A DNA stretch of 64,000 nt, from assembly GCA_038049695.1 (NCBI GenBank), contig CP142455.1, forward strand, positions 27,131,501-27,195,500, in the 5' to 3' direction. Each line of letters starts with the position of its first letter. Position 1 is the stretch's first letter. Shown piece after piece: positions 1-11,856 of this stretch. The stretch comes from Cinnamomum chago. Taxonomy: Eukaryota > Streptophyta > Magnoliopsida > Laurales > Lauraceae. Made by a program: the position numbers and the translations under genes. The notes under the pieces are model-generated. The model was not told the DNA's origin, did no database searches, and was given only the letters and a program-made list of their open reading frames with translations.

Positions 1-271
1 AGGTAATGAAGTACTTTTCTCCCCCAAAGGTTGGAACATCAAAAGGTCCGCAAATGTCTGTATGAATTATTTCAAGAAGCTGGATACTTCTTGTGGCTCC
101 TTTCTTTGTGTGTTTTGTTGTTTTGCCTTTAATACAATCCACACATACTGTAATATTAGTAAAATCTAGATCCGGAAGGACACCATCTTTTACTAATCGT
201 TTTATTCTTTCACTGGATATGTGACCCAGTCTTTTATGCCACAAGAAATAAGAGTCATTTTTAGATGACTT

Positions 272-1576
272 TCATTTTGTTTCCTTAGAATGCAGGGTAA
301 GATGGGTTTCAGTAAATGGACTATTAAGATGAAACTTGTATAGCCCGTCAATCAATATTCCAGAACCAATGCGACTAGAATCTTTAAATAAACTGAAATT
401 ACCATTTCCTACTTCAAACGAATAACCAACTTTATCAAGTGCACTTACAGAAACCAAATTACGAGAAATAGACGGAACATAAAGAGTTTGACATAAATCT
501 AACTGATAACCGCTATCTAAAACAAGACGAAAAGTGCCAATAGCTTCAACTGGAGCTTTGTCTTTGTTCCCCATAAAAAGAAAGTTCTCACTTGGGTTTA
601 TGGTTTGGATCGTAAGGAATCCCTGCATTGAATTGGAAACATGAACATTAACACCAGTGTCAATCCACCAAGTATCAGAAGAAACATAAGTAAGATTTGA
701 TTCGAAATAACTTACGAAACCCATAGGGTTACCTTTCTTTTCGAACCATTCTTTACGTTTAGTACAGTTTGCCTGAAAATGTCCAGGTTTCTTGCAAAAT
801 CTGCATATGTCTTCCTTCTTTTTCTTCTTGGGGTTCTGACTAGCCTCATTAGGTCTGGGTGGTGCCCTTTTCTGGCCTGAATTATTCTTTTTCCCAGCTT
901 TATGTCCAGCTCCTTGAACGAGATGAGCTACTTTAATACCTTGTTGATTCAGCCTGGCCTCCTCTTGAACCAGTTTGTTAGCCAATTCATTCACTGTCCA
1001 CTTGTCCGTAATAGTGTTGTAGTGAATTTGGAAAGGCCCGTACTGAGGAGGTAAACTATTTAGGATAAATTGGACGAGAAAAGCCTCATCCACTGATAAT
1101 CCCAAATTCTTAAGTTTAGCAGCAAGGTTGGTCATCTCAATGACATGCTCGTGCATTGAGCGAGTGCCATCAAACTTCACGGTTGTAAGATCTGCCATTA
1201 GTGTCCCAGCAAGGGATTTGTCTGCAGTCTTAAACCTATCTTCAATGGCCTTCATATAGTCCTTAGCATTCTCAGTTTTAGGAAGGGATGTTTTGATGTT
1301 GTTGGCAATAGTCATTCGCAAAAACATAGTGCTTAGTCTGTCAGACCTCTCCCAAGCATTGAAGAGTGCCTTTTCCTCAGGGGTACTTGTTTCAATGAGT
1401 GCAGCTGGCTTATCTTTAAGAAGAGCCATATCCAGTTCAAGTACCCCTAATGTGAACTCAACTTGTTCTTTCCATTCTGAGAAGTTAGTTCCATTGAGCT
1501 TAGTGACAGAGGTAGCATGCGAATTTAGATTAGTGGGTACAATAACTGTAATAGAGAAACAACAATAAGGCTCCAA
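272..1576 (-). CDS. gag-pro: Copia gag and protease region
   Basis: One continuous 434-codon frame. Residues about 25-220 form a UBN2-type gag (motifs KLNGTNFSEWKEQVEF, LAGTLMADL, FILNSLPPQY). A basic linker follows, then a CCHC zinc knuckle (CRFCKKPGHFQANC, about residue 260) that binds RNA in the particle, then an aspartic protease start (WWIDTGVNVHVSN, about residue 307) where Copia proteases usually have the D-S/T-G triad. The frame ends in the protease to pre-integrase stretch LVSVSALDKVGYSF. This is a retrotransposon part, not a host gene. The start chosen is the first ATG; another, nearer gag is possible. Confidence 0.85.
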   Translation of the reverse strand: MEPYCCFSITVIVPTNLNSHATSVTKLNGTNFSEWKEQVEFTLGVLELDMALLKDKPAALIETSTPEEKALFNAWERSDRLSTMFLRMTIANNIKTSLPKTENAKDYMKAIEDRFKTADKSLAGTLMADLTTVKFDGTRSMHEHVIEMTNLAAKLKNLGLSVDEAFLVQFILNSLPPQYGPFQIHYNTITDKWTVNELANKLVQEEARLNQQGIKVAHLVQGAGHKAGKKNNSGQKRAPPRPNEASQNPKKKKKEDICRFCKKPGHFQANCTKRKEWFEKKGNPMGFVSYFESNLTYVSSDTWWIDTGVNVHVSNSMQGFLTIQTINPSENFLFMGNKDKAPVEAIGTFRLVLDSGYQLDLCQTLYVPSISRNLVSVSALDKVGYSFEVGNGNFSLFKDSSRIGSGILIDGLYKFHLNSPFTETHLTLHSKETK

Positions 1577-2305
1577 TTAAAATTAAGACAACGCATGCAT
1601 AAGATAAGAATATATATGACATAAAATTTAGGTGCTCCTGTGGGTAGTCACCATAATTTCTACACATTATACCATCTAAGGTCGTCATATTCAAGGTGGT
1701 GCTAATGAGTGATGTTACTCTTAATTATGAACAAACACTTCTTAATTATTGTTCAAAAGTATGAATATAATCCGCCTGTGGGCGATTGAATGTTTCATGC
1801 GTTTGAATAATATGTAATGTAAACATTATGATGGTACTATTAGGGCCAAATATCAGTGTTTAATTGTTAGGGTCACTGTGGTGAGACCAAACCCTAAGCA
1901 TAAAACTTTGGTGATCATAATTAGCTTAATATGAACATAAACATTATATGTTGCATGCATTCATGATAGATCATTCTATATATAAAAAGTACTGATAAAG
2001 AGGCCGAGCCCCGGAGGGCTGTCCGACGGCTCTTTTTTTTTTTTAACTTACGCAGGGTTTTTATGCAGAATAATAATAAAAAAAATCAGAACTTTAAATA
2101 AATCACGATCATACAGTCGTGGTTAAATCGAAATTGCAGAATAACATAAATCTAAACCATTCATGCAGGCCATAAAAGTTTGATCGGTAAAATTTTGCAA
2201 AACAGAGTAAAAAAAAACGGATCTATATTTGCCGATTATGGCGATGCAAAAATTACCCTAATTAATGGATGATCATGTGTTCTAAAACCATGCTTTGATA
2301 CCACA

Positions 2306-2784
2306 TGTTATACCATTATTAACATGAACCCTAAGATCGAGAACAGCATGATAATCACATATAGGATTCAATCTTAAATAAGTTGAAGAGTACCTCCAGA
2401 CATTCTGATGCAGAGAGCTTTCTGATCCTGCTGTCTGGCCCTGTTGTTGAGATCCGTCGAAGAAGAGGCTGGGTGAATGGTTTCGGTTTCTCTCTCCTTG
2501 CCTATAAACCTTAATGTGTTGAGGTTTTGTGTGTAGCCTTTGTGATGGACGAAAGGCTTTATTTATAGGTGGAGAGAGGACCGAATTCCCAATTAGGTTT
2601 ACTTTAGACTTAATCTCAACCGTCCATCAAGGTAGAGAATATTAAGGAAACTATCTCATTAGGAAACCGTTTTGAGTAATTATAGCATATGTATCCTATG
2701 AAAATGGAATTCCTATAATGACCACACTTCTAGAAAGGAAAGGACTTGTGGTCCAAGTAATGGGCCTAAAATAATTTCCTTACA
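2306..2784 (-). repeat. 5' LTR of the left Copia element
   Basis: About 479 bp with TG...CA termini: minus-strand start TGTAAGGAAA, end GGTATAACA. The inner end abuts the tRNA-Met primer site. A TATA-like minus-strand CTATAAATAA lies at 2559-2568, where an LTR promoter is expected. Only one LTR is visible, so no age can be read. Confidence 0.72.
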
Positions 2785-2865
2785 CCATGTAGATTTCCAC
2801 TGTTTTTTTTAGATATAGACTAGTTGAGAGAGGTCCAAAATTAAAACTAATAATACTGTATTTTA

Positions 2866-3060
2866 TGTTGGCGTGAGTCCTGCAATTAGCCAATTATGGA
2901 AATCTTAGATTTAGGAATCCCCTTATTCAAGGGTCAAACATGATTGTAGCCTTAAATATTGTACAGACATAGAATAGCTTCCTAAAATAGTTTCTTGCAT
3001 CTGTATATCTTGTACTCAGTTTTATGGAATTGATATGAAAGAAAAAAGTTACATTTGTCA
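2866..3060 (+). repeat. 5' LTR of Copia element (195 bp)
   Basis: Begins TGTTGGCGTG and ends CATTTGTCA, followed at once by the tRNA-Met primer site. Matches the right LTR over its full length with one difference seen. Confidence 0.96.
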
Positions 3061-3175
3061 TGGTATCAGAGCATGATCTTGGGTTCCCTGTTTTTTTATC
3101 AGGCAGGGTTCAAGATTTTGCTCGGCCTTCATGGCTGACTCCACCGAAAACATCCTTGATAATCTGACATAAAAA

Positions 3176-6100
3176 ATGACGGAGGTTTTGTCAAGGGTCC
3201 AGACCTCTTCCTCACCCATCACTGATTCCCCGATGGTTCCAATCGGCATCAAGTTGGATGGTTCCAACTATGGATTATGGTCCCAGGTTGTTGAGATGTA
3301 CATCTCAGGAAAAGACAAACTGGGATACATCAATGGAGACTACCCCCAACCACCAGAAACTGACCCCTCCTATCGTAAGTGGCGCACTGAGAATGCCATG
3401 GTGAAAGGCTGGTTGATCAACTCCATGGACCATTCCTTGGTCGTGAACTTTATTCGCTATCCAACGGCTAAGCAGGTATGGGATTCTGCTGCCACAACAT
3501 ACTTCGATGGAACTGACACCTCGCAAGTATACGAGCTCAGGCGTCGTGTATCTCGAATGAAACAAGCAGGCGGGTCTATAGAAAAGTACTATAACGATCT
3601 ACAGGGTTTGTGGCGAGAGATTGATTTTCGTCGACCGAATCCAATGAAATGTGCAATCGACATACAAGGCTACAACTCCATTTTACAGGAGGAGCGAGTA
3701 TACACTTTTCTTGACGGACTAGATGATCGATTGGATCATGTTCGGAGTGATGTTCTTCTCCATCAAAACCTTTCCCTTCAATTGAGCAAGCATATGCTCA
3801 CGTTCGAAGGGAAGATCTCCGACAATCTGTGATGATATCGGGAGCAGAAGTAGTAGCTAGTGGCGCTGTTATGACCAGCAAAGGCGTGAGATTTGGCCAA
3901 TCACAAAAGTCTGGGTCCTCCTCACGATCCAAAGGTCATTCTGATGGGAATAAGTGCACTCACTGTGGGAGTACAAAACATTCTCGGGAAACCTGTTTCA
4001 AATTACATGGCTATCCAGACTGGTGGCACGAATTACAAGCCCGAAAGAAACGAGATGCTCCTGCAACTGAAGACGTCCTAGGTCGAGCAGCAGTGGCCAC
4101 GGCTGAATCTTAACTCTCTCTTATTCCCGTGGCTGAACCTTTTACCTCAACCCCAGATCAAGGTAATTGTGGTCAAATTTTTTGCAGCTCTACTACTCAG
4201 AATGATGGTGACTGGATTATCAACTCCGGAGCGACGGATCATTTGACATTTGATCCAAATGACTTCTCCAACACAACTCAGCCACGGAGGACTTGCATTG
4301 CCAATGCCAATGGGGACACTTACCCAGTCACAGGGGCTGGAACTGTGCCCCTGTCTCCCTCCCTCTCTCTAGCTCACACACTTCTTGTTCCATCTCTTTC
4401 CAACAAGTTGATGTCTATGAGTCAAGTTACTGAAGAGCGTAATTGTGTTGTGCTGATATACTCTACTTTTTGTCTTCTTCAAGATGTTCTCACCAAGGAG
4501 ATTATTGGGCGTGGTACTAAGAGGGGGGGACTGTACTACCTCGATGACTTCAGCCCAGGCAAAGCAAATCACATGCACCATCAAACCATTAGCCATGAAC
4601 GGCAGATTTGGTTATGGCATAGGCGCTTGGGGCACCCATCATTTGGTTATCTCCGGCATCTACTCCCATCTTTATTTTCCCGTTTGCAGAATGTGGACTT
4701 TAAATGTGAGACATGTATCAAGGCTAAAAGCCAACGAGTTTCTTATCCAGTTAGCTTGAATAAAACCAATACTCCATTTGCATTGATACACTCCGATGTG
4801 TGGGGACCATCCCCGATACCTACTTCCTCTGGTCACCGTTGGTTTGTAATTTTTGTCGATGATTGTACTCGAATGACATGGCTCTATCAGCTAAAAACCA
4901 AAGACGAAGTTTTTTCCATTTTTCAAGCATTTCATGCCATGGTTCAGACTCAATTCTCTTCCAAGATAAAAATCCTTCGTTCCGATAATGGTGGCGAATT
5001 CATCAACCACAGATTTCAGGCCTATTTCCAACAACATGGCCTCCTCCATGAGACCTCATGCTCTCAAACACCACAACAAAATGGTGTCGCCGAGAGGAAA
5101 AATCGACATATTTTGGAAACATCCCGAGCCCTACTCCTTGGAGCATTGTTGCCGAGTTGCCATTGGGGGGATGCTGTGGCTACTGCCGTGTACTTAATCA
5201 ACCGTATGCCATCTAAAATTTTACACTTTAAAACCCCCTTACAAATCCTCTCTACTCATATATCCCTTCCTTCAATATTGGTGCTTCCTCCTAGAATTTT
5301 CGGGTGTGTTGCTTTTGTCCACCTCCACAAGAATCAACGTACCAAACTGGACCCATGTGTCATTCGGTGCTTATTTTTGGGATATGGTTTACATAAAAAA
5401 GGCTTCAGGTGCTATGACCCCACTACCAACAGAACCTAGATCACCATGGATGTTACTTTTCTTGAGTCCGAGAATTTCTATCCTTCACCGGTACCCAATT
5501 CTTCCCTTCAGGGGGAGACTCGAGTAGAAGAGATGAATTGGTTGATGGCCCCCGTGGGTGAGCATGGAACTGGAAATAGAGAGGTTGAACCACATGAGGT
5601 ACCACCAGAGATGAATTGGTTGATGGCCCCCGTGGGTGAGCATGGAACTGGAAATAGAGAGGTTGAACCGCATGAGGTACCACCAGAGATTGAATGTATC
5701 GAATTGAGGAATGAAGAAGCCGAAGAACCTGAAAATGAAGAAGCAGAAAATACAGAGTACCTTCAGTCCCATCACTACTCAGTACCCGAAGACCCTCCTC
5801 CTGATGAGAATGTCCCTGAGGTAAGTACTCCTGCTGCACCTTTACATGCTAATATTTTGGATTCCTCTACTGGTTATGTGTTGCCTTTTAGACACAATCG
5901 TGGGAAACCACCGAACAGATACAGCCCAGATGAAGAAGGAAGGAAGTCCAAGTACCCAATTGCAAATTATGTATCTACTCAAGGTCTGTCCAAGCCGCTC
6001 AAGACTTTCACTCAAACACTATCCTCCTACCATATTCCTAGTAGTGTTGAAGAGGCATTATCAGATCCAGAGTGGGCGCAAGCAATGCAAGAAGAACTAG

Positions 6101-7572
6101 AAGCTTTAAAGAAAAATAATACCTGGAAGTTGGTCCCATTACCGGAAGGAAAAAAAATAGTGGGCTGCAAATGGGTGTTCTCTATAAAATACAAGGCTGA
6201 TGGATCACTTGACCGATACAAGGCGAGACTTGTGGCGAAGGGTTTTACCCAAACGTATGGCATAGACTACTCAGAAACCTTCTCACCAGTTGCTAAACTG
6301 AATACTTTTAGAGTCTTACTACCTCTTGCAGCAAATTTGGACTAGCCACTACATCAACTCGACGTGAAGAATGCTTTCCTTCACGGCAACCTTGAAGAGG
6401 AGGTATACATGGATATTCCGCCAGGATATACAGGATCGGTTGGAAACAAAATTGTTTGTAAATTGGAGAGGGCATTGTATGGACTAAAACAGTCACCGCG
6501 AGCATGGTTTGGCCGACTTAGTTCAGCTATGAGGAAGTATGGCTATCGTCAAAGTAACTATGACCATACTCTCTTCCTGAAACACCGACAAAGCAAGGTG
6601 ACAGCATTAATAGTCTATGTGGATGATATGATAATTACGGGGCATGACACAGATGAGATCTCGAAGCTATAAGAACAATTGTCTACTGAATTTGAAATGA
6701 AGAATTTGGGAGGACTTAAGTATTTTCTGGGAATAGAGGTGGCGAGGTCAAGAAAAGGCATATTCCTCTCTCAACGAAAATACGTACTAGACTTATTGAC
6801 GGAAGTGGGATTACTAGAGTGTAAACCTGTGGATACGCCGATTGTGCAGAACCATAGACTTGGAGAATATTCGGACCAAGTGCCAGCCAATAAGGTGAGG
6901 TATCAAAGACTAGTGGGGAAGCTCATTTACTTATCTCACACTCGTCCAGACATCGCTTACGCCGTAAGTGTGGTAAGCCAATTTATGCATAATCCGAGTG
7001 AAGACCATATGGGTGCTGTAATTCGAATTCTCCGCTATCTAAAGTCATCACCAGGAAAAGGACTAATGTTCTCCAAGAATGCTCATCTGAATATTGAAGG
7101 GTACACGGATGCGGACTGGGCTGGGAATATCTTGGATAGAAAGTCTACTTCAGGCTACTTTACATTTGTGGGAGGAAATTTAGTTACATGGAGGAGTAAA
7201 AAGCAGAAGGTGGTAGCATTATCCAGCGCTGAAGCTGAGTTCCGAGGCATGGCTAAAGGATTATGTGAGCTTCTTTGGCTTAGAAGTTTGCTAACAGAGG
7301 TCGGTTTTCCTCCTGACTCTGCAATGAATTTCTTCTGTGATAACAAAGCTGTCATTGACATATCTCACAACCAAATTCAACACGACCGCACCAAGCACGT
7401 GGAGATAGACCGACATTTCATCAAACAGAACCTGGAAGAGAAGATCATTCAGTTCCCTTTCGTTAAATCTGAAGATCAGTTAGCTGACATTCTTACCAAG
7501 GCAGTTTCCAGCAGAAACTTCAATGACTCACTTAACAAGTTAGGTGTTAGAGATATCTACAAACCAACTTGA
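3176..7572 (+). pseudogene. gag-pol: Copia gag-pol coding region (broken)
   Basis: Parts seen, in order. Gag (about 3.2-3.8 kb; KLDGSNYGLWSQVVEMY, YTFLDGLDDRLD). Zinc knuckle (about 3.95 kb; CTHCGSTKHSRETC). Protease (about 4.2 kb; WIINSGATDHLT). Integrase with HHCC (about 4.6-4.7 kb; WHRRLGHPSF, CETCIKAK) and catalytic-core motifs (HSDVWGP, LRSDNGGEF, QQNGVAERKN, about 4.8-5.1 kb). RT (about 6.05-6.7 kb; [28 protein letters not shown], the YVDDM active-site motif). RNase H (about 7.1-7.5 kb; YTDADWAGN, SSAEAEF, DNKAVIDI, ADILTKA). All Copia domains are present, but about five breaks interrupt the frame. Confidence 0.95.
5531..5686 (+). repeat. 78-bp tandem duplication inside Copia pol
   Basis: Two adjacent 78-bp copies (5531-5608, 5609-5686) starting AGATGAATTGGTTGATGG, with one difference seen. 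78 is a multiple of three, so each copy encodes the same 26 residues (including [13 protein letters not shown]). It sits in the acidic linker between integrase and RT, a poorly conserved stretch. Confidence 0.9.
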
Positions 7573-7579
7573 GGGGGAG

Positions 7580-7774
7580 TGTTGGCGTGAGTCCTGCAAT
7601 TAGCCAGTTATGGAAATCTTAGATTTAGGAATCCCCTTATTCAAGGGTCAAACATGATTGTAGCCTTAAATATTGTACAGACATAGAATAGCTTCCTAAA
7701 ATAGTTTCTTGCATCTGTATATCTTGTACTCAGTTTTATGGAATTGATATGAAAGAAAAAAGTTACATTTGTCA
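7580..7774 (+). repeat. 3' LTR of Copia element (195 bp)
   Basis: Same sequence as 2866-3060 apart from one base. Preceded by the polypurine tract GAGGGGGAG and followed by target duplication TTTTA. Confidence 0.96.
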
Positions 7775-7779
7775 TTTTA

Positions 7780-8187
7780 TAGAGCAGATGGAACTTGCAA
7801 ACAGAGCAGCAAGTGGTGTTTTGGATCCTAATAAGCATCGGCGTCCTTCTGATGGGGTGGCTTGTCTTGTGTCTGTTTGTTTGTTTTTTTAAAGACAATA
7901 TGTGTTTGTGTTTTTGCTTTGGGTGGGTGTCCCTATTACCTGTAGAGTTCCCAAGTACAGTTTTTAGCTTTCAGAGATGTCATAATGGGGATTGAAGGTT
8001 TAAATGATGGGAGTAATCAGTTTTCATTTATATCCTCATGGGGTTGGTGTAAAGAATGCAAGTTGCTAACCAGCAGTCGTTGACCAAAGGCATGGAGATG
8101 GGGATTTAGATCTCTTCACGGTGTCTGCATCTACCAGATGGTGCCCATGATTTGACTTAAAAGAGCCAGCCAACCAATCCACCCATT

Positions 8188-8226
<39 letters not shown>

Positions 8227-8515
8227 GTTGGGTTTGACCATCTGCGACATTTATAAATCTATAAGTTCTCTTCTCGTTTTCGTTTACTTTTATTGTTTAT
8301 GAGCTAATACTATTAAATATTCCCTCTATGTGAGGTAAATAGTGGGAATGATAAGAGTGCTCATGTATTTTTATTGGAGATTGATGGTTAATTTTTGATA
8401 GAATATAGTGCTCGAACCTTCCATGAAATGTAATACAGCCTGTGAGTTTTAACTTTAAATCATACTGGTGGGCTATTTATTTACCTTATTTTGTGGAAGT
8501 AGTCGACGTAAGTGC
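7780..8515. other. Intergenic DNA right of the Copia element, with a CT microsatellite
   Basis: No gene I can defend. A short frame just after the insertion (about 7790-7870, residues MELANRAASGVLDPNKHRRP) has a protein-like composition and is followed by T-rich DNA like a 3' UTR. It could be the last exon of a gene cut by the Copia insertion, but I recognise no family. A (CT)17 tract lies at 8190-8223. Confidence 0.5.
8190..8223. repeat. (CT)n microsatellite
   Basis: About 17 uninterrupted CT units. No gene start lies nearby. Confidence 0.97.
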
Positions 8516-8529
8516 TGAGCTGAATAGAG

Positions 8530-8741
8530 TGATCGAGTGGTTAGGACCACGGTTTCTCTCTTTCAAAATTAGAGGTCTTGATATCGATCTCCGATTTCTT
8601 TTCTTCAAGAAATTGAAGGTTGAGTCTACTAGTGCTACCATGTAGTGGTCACAAGGGTTTTACTTATCTTCTCTCTAAATTCGAAGAGATTAGTTCAGCT
8701 CAAAGGGTTGAGAACCCTCCGTTAGCAAAAAAAAAAAAAAG
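8530..8741 (+). mobile_element. SINE-like retroposon (tRNA-derived head, poly-A tail)
   Basis: The head holds CGAGTGGTTAGGACC (8532-8546), close to a tRNA A box of the Ser/Leu type. About 35 bp on is AGGTCTTGATATCGATCTCC (8571-8590), like a plant SINE B-box area. The unit ends in 14 A (8728-8741). AGTGAT occurs both before the head and right after the A tract, as a possible short target duplication. Neither box is perfect, so this is a decayed or unusual copy, or chance. Confidence 0.45.
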
Positions 8742-9870
8742 TGATGGTGTGGTCAGATGTAAAACATCCATCTTTGGAAGAAAGTAAAGCTCCACCCTTT
8801 CTCGAATGAAAATGAAATTTGACCCACGTACTCTCTCAGCCATATCCTCCTTTACCATTCTCTCCTCTAGTGAACCATGGCCTGTGGTCCATGTCCAAAT
8901 CAGCTGTGGCAACATTAAATGTTATTTTTGTCTTTTAATAGTAATTAACTAAATCTCATGTGTCAAAAGATATTAGAGTGATATGAAAAAGAACGAAGAT
9001 TAGGGATAGTTTTACAGTTTTTTTCTATTTATTATATTTGGATGGCTAGGACTTGGCTTATATTTATTGCAGGTCTAGATTAACTATTCTTTTAGTTATA
9101 AAAATACATGCAAAAACATTACTTAATGAGGAGATGTAATAAGATTATATATGTTATATATGAGAATATGTTGCTTTGGGCCATTTCAAGAATATGAATG
9201 AGATGAGCAAAGTTGAACTTGACCTTGGCTTGATTCTTTTTTCATTATTAGCATAAAAATCCCCATATCTAATATTACATGTGCATTTATCATAGGCAAG
9301 ACCACACTAAAAAGTTATACTATACATATAGTTGTGCCATACAATATAATTGAAGTTATAGAAAAGAAATGCATCACATAGAAATCAAACAAACTGAGCT
9401 GAGCTTAAGCAGAGAAAAGTCAAATTAAGCTAGCTTGAACTCGGCTTGATTAGCTGTTAATTAGCATACGAACAAAACAGCTTGAGCGTCAGCCAATCAA
9501 TCAGAGTGAAGCTCTCCCTCAGGATTTCGAAATCTTTGAAATTGTCATGGGGACATTTCTTTGATATCGGGGCCCAAGACTCAATTATTCCAATTTCCCT
9601 CTTTTTCCCACTTTGTCTCGTGTGTTATTTTTCATTCAAATGAATAATGCCAACGATCTTTAAAACATATTCAATGTGGATTTCTGCTTTTCAATTAGTT
9701 TGGTGTAAATATATCTTTGTTCTTTGCGTCTCAAATTTAAATCCTGCACATGAAAATTAAGGGGAAAAAAGAGGAAGCAAAAAGGGTAGTACCTCCATTC
9801 AAACCATGCCACATAGGTATCCAGCTCCATCTTTTTATAAAACGGAGGGTTTAGTTTGGTCATCGCATAT
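8742..9870. other. AT-rich intergenic stretch
   Basis: No credible coding sequence, RNA gene or clear repeat end. About 9.18-9.5 kb has words such as GCTTGAACTCGGCTTGATTAG, common in decayed hAT-type repeats, but no ends can be fixed. Confidence 0.5.
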
Positions 9871-10482
9871 TAGGGGTGCTCATGTGTCGTGCCAGCCTGA
9901 GCCCAGCCTGGGCCCAGCCTGCTTTCGGCTGGGCCTAGGTGTCGAGTTCTATTTAGAATTTGGGCCTATTTGATATTTGGGCTAGACTTGGATTTAGTGA
10001 AAAGAGACCAAAAGCCTGATCACCCAGCCCCATTTAAATTTTTGCCTTCATTGCAATGACCTATTTCCCTTAAATCCCAACCTTTTTAAAGTCCCTCCAA
10101 ATAGAGAGAGAGGTTAAAGATGAGGGATTCCAGAAAATAGAGAGATATGAGAGAAAAGGAAGAGAAATTGCATGAGAAAGGAAAGGGAGATGAAAAAAGG
10201 GAGAAATTACAAAACAGAGATGAGAGAAGAGAGGAGAGATATCTAAGAGAGAATAAAGGTAGATGAGATGAGAGTGGAAGAAGAAAGAGAGGGAGACAAC
10301 TCAGAATAGGGAGGAAATGTAAAAAGGGTTAGAAACCGGCCCAAGCTCAGGCTTCACGTTTTTAAGGCGGGTCAGGCTGGGCTAATTGCTTACGGCCCGA
10401 GTCGGGCTCGGCCGGATATGCGCTTATGCCTACAAGGTCCGTTGGGCCTGGGTATGCCTCATCCAGTCCATGATCATCCCTA
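9871..10482. mobile_element. hAT-like nonautonomous element (about 612 bp)
   Basis: Imperfect terminal inverted repeats TAGGGGTGCTCATG (left) and, read on the other strand, TAGGGATGATCATG (right), a form common among plant hAT elements. GC-rich ends (GGGCCCAGCC, CGGGCTCGGCC) flank a purine-rich middle with GAGAGA runs, and there is no transposase. Flanking bases agree only partly with an 8-bp duplication (GCATATTA versus ATGTATTA), so the copy is old or its ends are slightly off. Confidence 0.6.
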
Positions 10483-11850
10483 TGTATTAAGAAAGGATGA
10501 ATTATTTCTTCTTGTTTAGTATATATAAAAAATTCTACAAAGTAATTTTAAAGTAAAGTGGGTAGAGGGGTGGTTGGTTAGGTTTCCCTGTTCACTTACT
10601 AACTCCAATTAATGCCAAGCAAAGTGCAACTAAACACCTGTTTTTTTTAACTTAAACACCAACCGAAACCAAAGTGATATATTATTATATTTTATAGAGG
10701 ATTTTACCGAAAGATCCCCTTCCATATTACATGTCTGCAATGTCCCAACAATTTCACTTTAATTGGCATGATATCATCCTACTGTAAAATTAAAACTGAT
10801 TGTTCAATAATAAAAACGTGATTTACACATTCTTATACATATACATTAATCACATTTTATCAAGTGATCAGTTTTATGGTGAGGCCAACTCTTTTGAGGT
10901 AAAATATGGAGATACGATCATAAATTGGGAAGACATATATCTTATAGTGTTTGAATTTTTAATAGGTGAATTCCACTATATAATTCAACTTTTTACGCTA
11001 AGGATTTCCTTGGGTCAAAGCTTCAAGGATCTTGATTGGGATCCTTCCTGAGCAGGTGAGCCCAAACTCCTAGTTGCATGTACATATATATCTTCACTGA
11101 CTTTAACGGTTAAACTTGGTAGCAAGTGATCTTAACTTAAACAAAATGAGGCCTCTTTCGTTCTCTTTCCTACGCTTAGAAACAATAAAAAAAAAAAATG
11201 ACTACGGAGATTCAAGAACAGAACAAAACATGGCACTTCAAAAGCAAGAGATCCAACAAGAAAACAATGTACGGCATCTTTATTTCACACTTTCAATTCT
11301 TTCTCTTTCTTCTTTAACAAAAAAAAAGAAGAAAAAGAAAATAAACCTCGCTCTTTCTTACTGTCTTTCGCAACCTTACTCTGCTTGAAATAATTAAAAA
11401 TATTGATATGAAATTATGAGATAACGCCAGCTGAATTTAGTTGTACACGTGTCTGAATTTTTTAGCTACATATTGAATTATTGGTCCCTCACAGATAATA
11501 TCATGAGTCCTACAAAACCATACATGTGGGGAGTTTGCTTTGCTCTTCACGTTTGTTCATTCGATTTTAGAGAAGTCTCACGAATTTTATAAAGTTAGAA
11601 AACAAGCGCCATAAATTGTTTCAACATATGACTTCTCTTTTACTTCTCCGGCAGAACTTCTCAAATCAACTCAAACACATGAAATAAGGATAAGATAATG
11701 ATTGAAACCGTTGAAGATTAGAATGAGACCCACAAATATATTAGATGACATTATCACCCATTTGTACATTTCCCTCACGTAGGGACGCATGTCGGTATCT
11801 CAGGATGCATATTTGTATCGTTTGTATCGTTCATTAATTGGTAGGTGGGA
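10483..11850. other. Intergenic DNA upstream of the reductase gene
   Basis: AT-rich, with A-runs near 11187 and 11322. No gene or repeat end recognised. The last few hundred bases are the likely promoter of the gene at 11963. Confidence 0.5.
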
Positions 11851-11856
11851 CGCACT

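Larger units (their letters stand above)
1..2784 (-). mobile_element. Ty1/copia retrotransposon, 5' part, runs off the window
   Basis: A Copia element read on the minus strand. From its 5' end (high coordinates) it shows an LTR at 2306-2784, a primer binding site complementary to initiator Met tRNA just inside it (about 2291-2305, minus-strand TGGTATCAAAGC-like), about 0.7 kb of leader without a domain, a gag-protease region at 272-1576, and then pre-integrase and the start of integrase (minus-strand residues HTDICGPF at about 40-90) up to the window edge. RT, RNase H and the second LTR lie outside. The element is broken or incomplete within the window, with at least one break seen. CCATG at 2785-2789 is the likely target duplication, but its partner is off-window. 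Copia is sure; the lineage is not. Confidence 0.88.
2866..7774 (+). mobile_element. Complete Ty1/copia retrotransposon, young, broken
   Basis: A 4.9-kb Copia element with both LTRs (2866-3060, 7580-7774; 195 bp, TG...CA), 5-bp target duplication TTTTA on both sides (2861-2865, 7775-7779), primer site TGGTATCAGAGC directly after the left LTR (3061-3072), and polypurine tract GAGGGGGAG directly before the right LTR. Inside, in Copia order: gag, zinc knuckle, protease, integrase, RT, RNase H. The LTRs differ at one visible position, so the insertion is recent, roughly a few hundred thousand years at commonly used plant rates (inference). The coding part has about five breaks, so it is not autonomous as it stands. 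Short LTRs and the gag style suggest an Ale-like lineage, tentatively. Confidence 0.96.
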
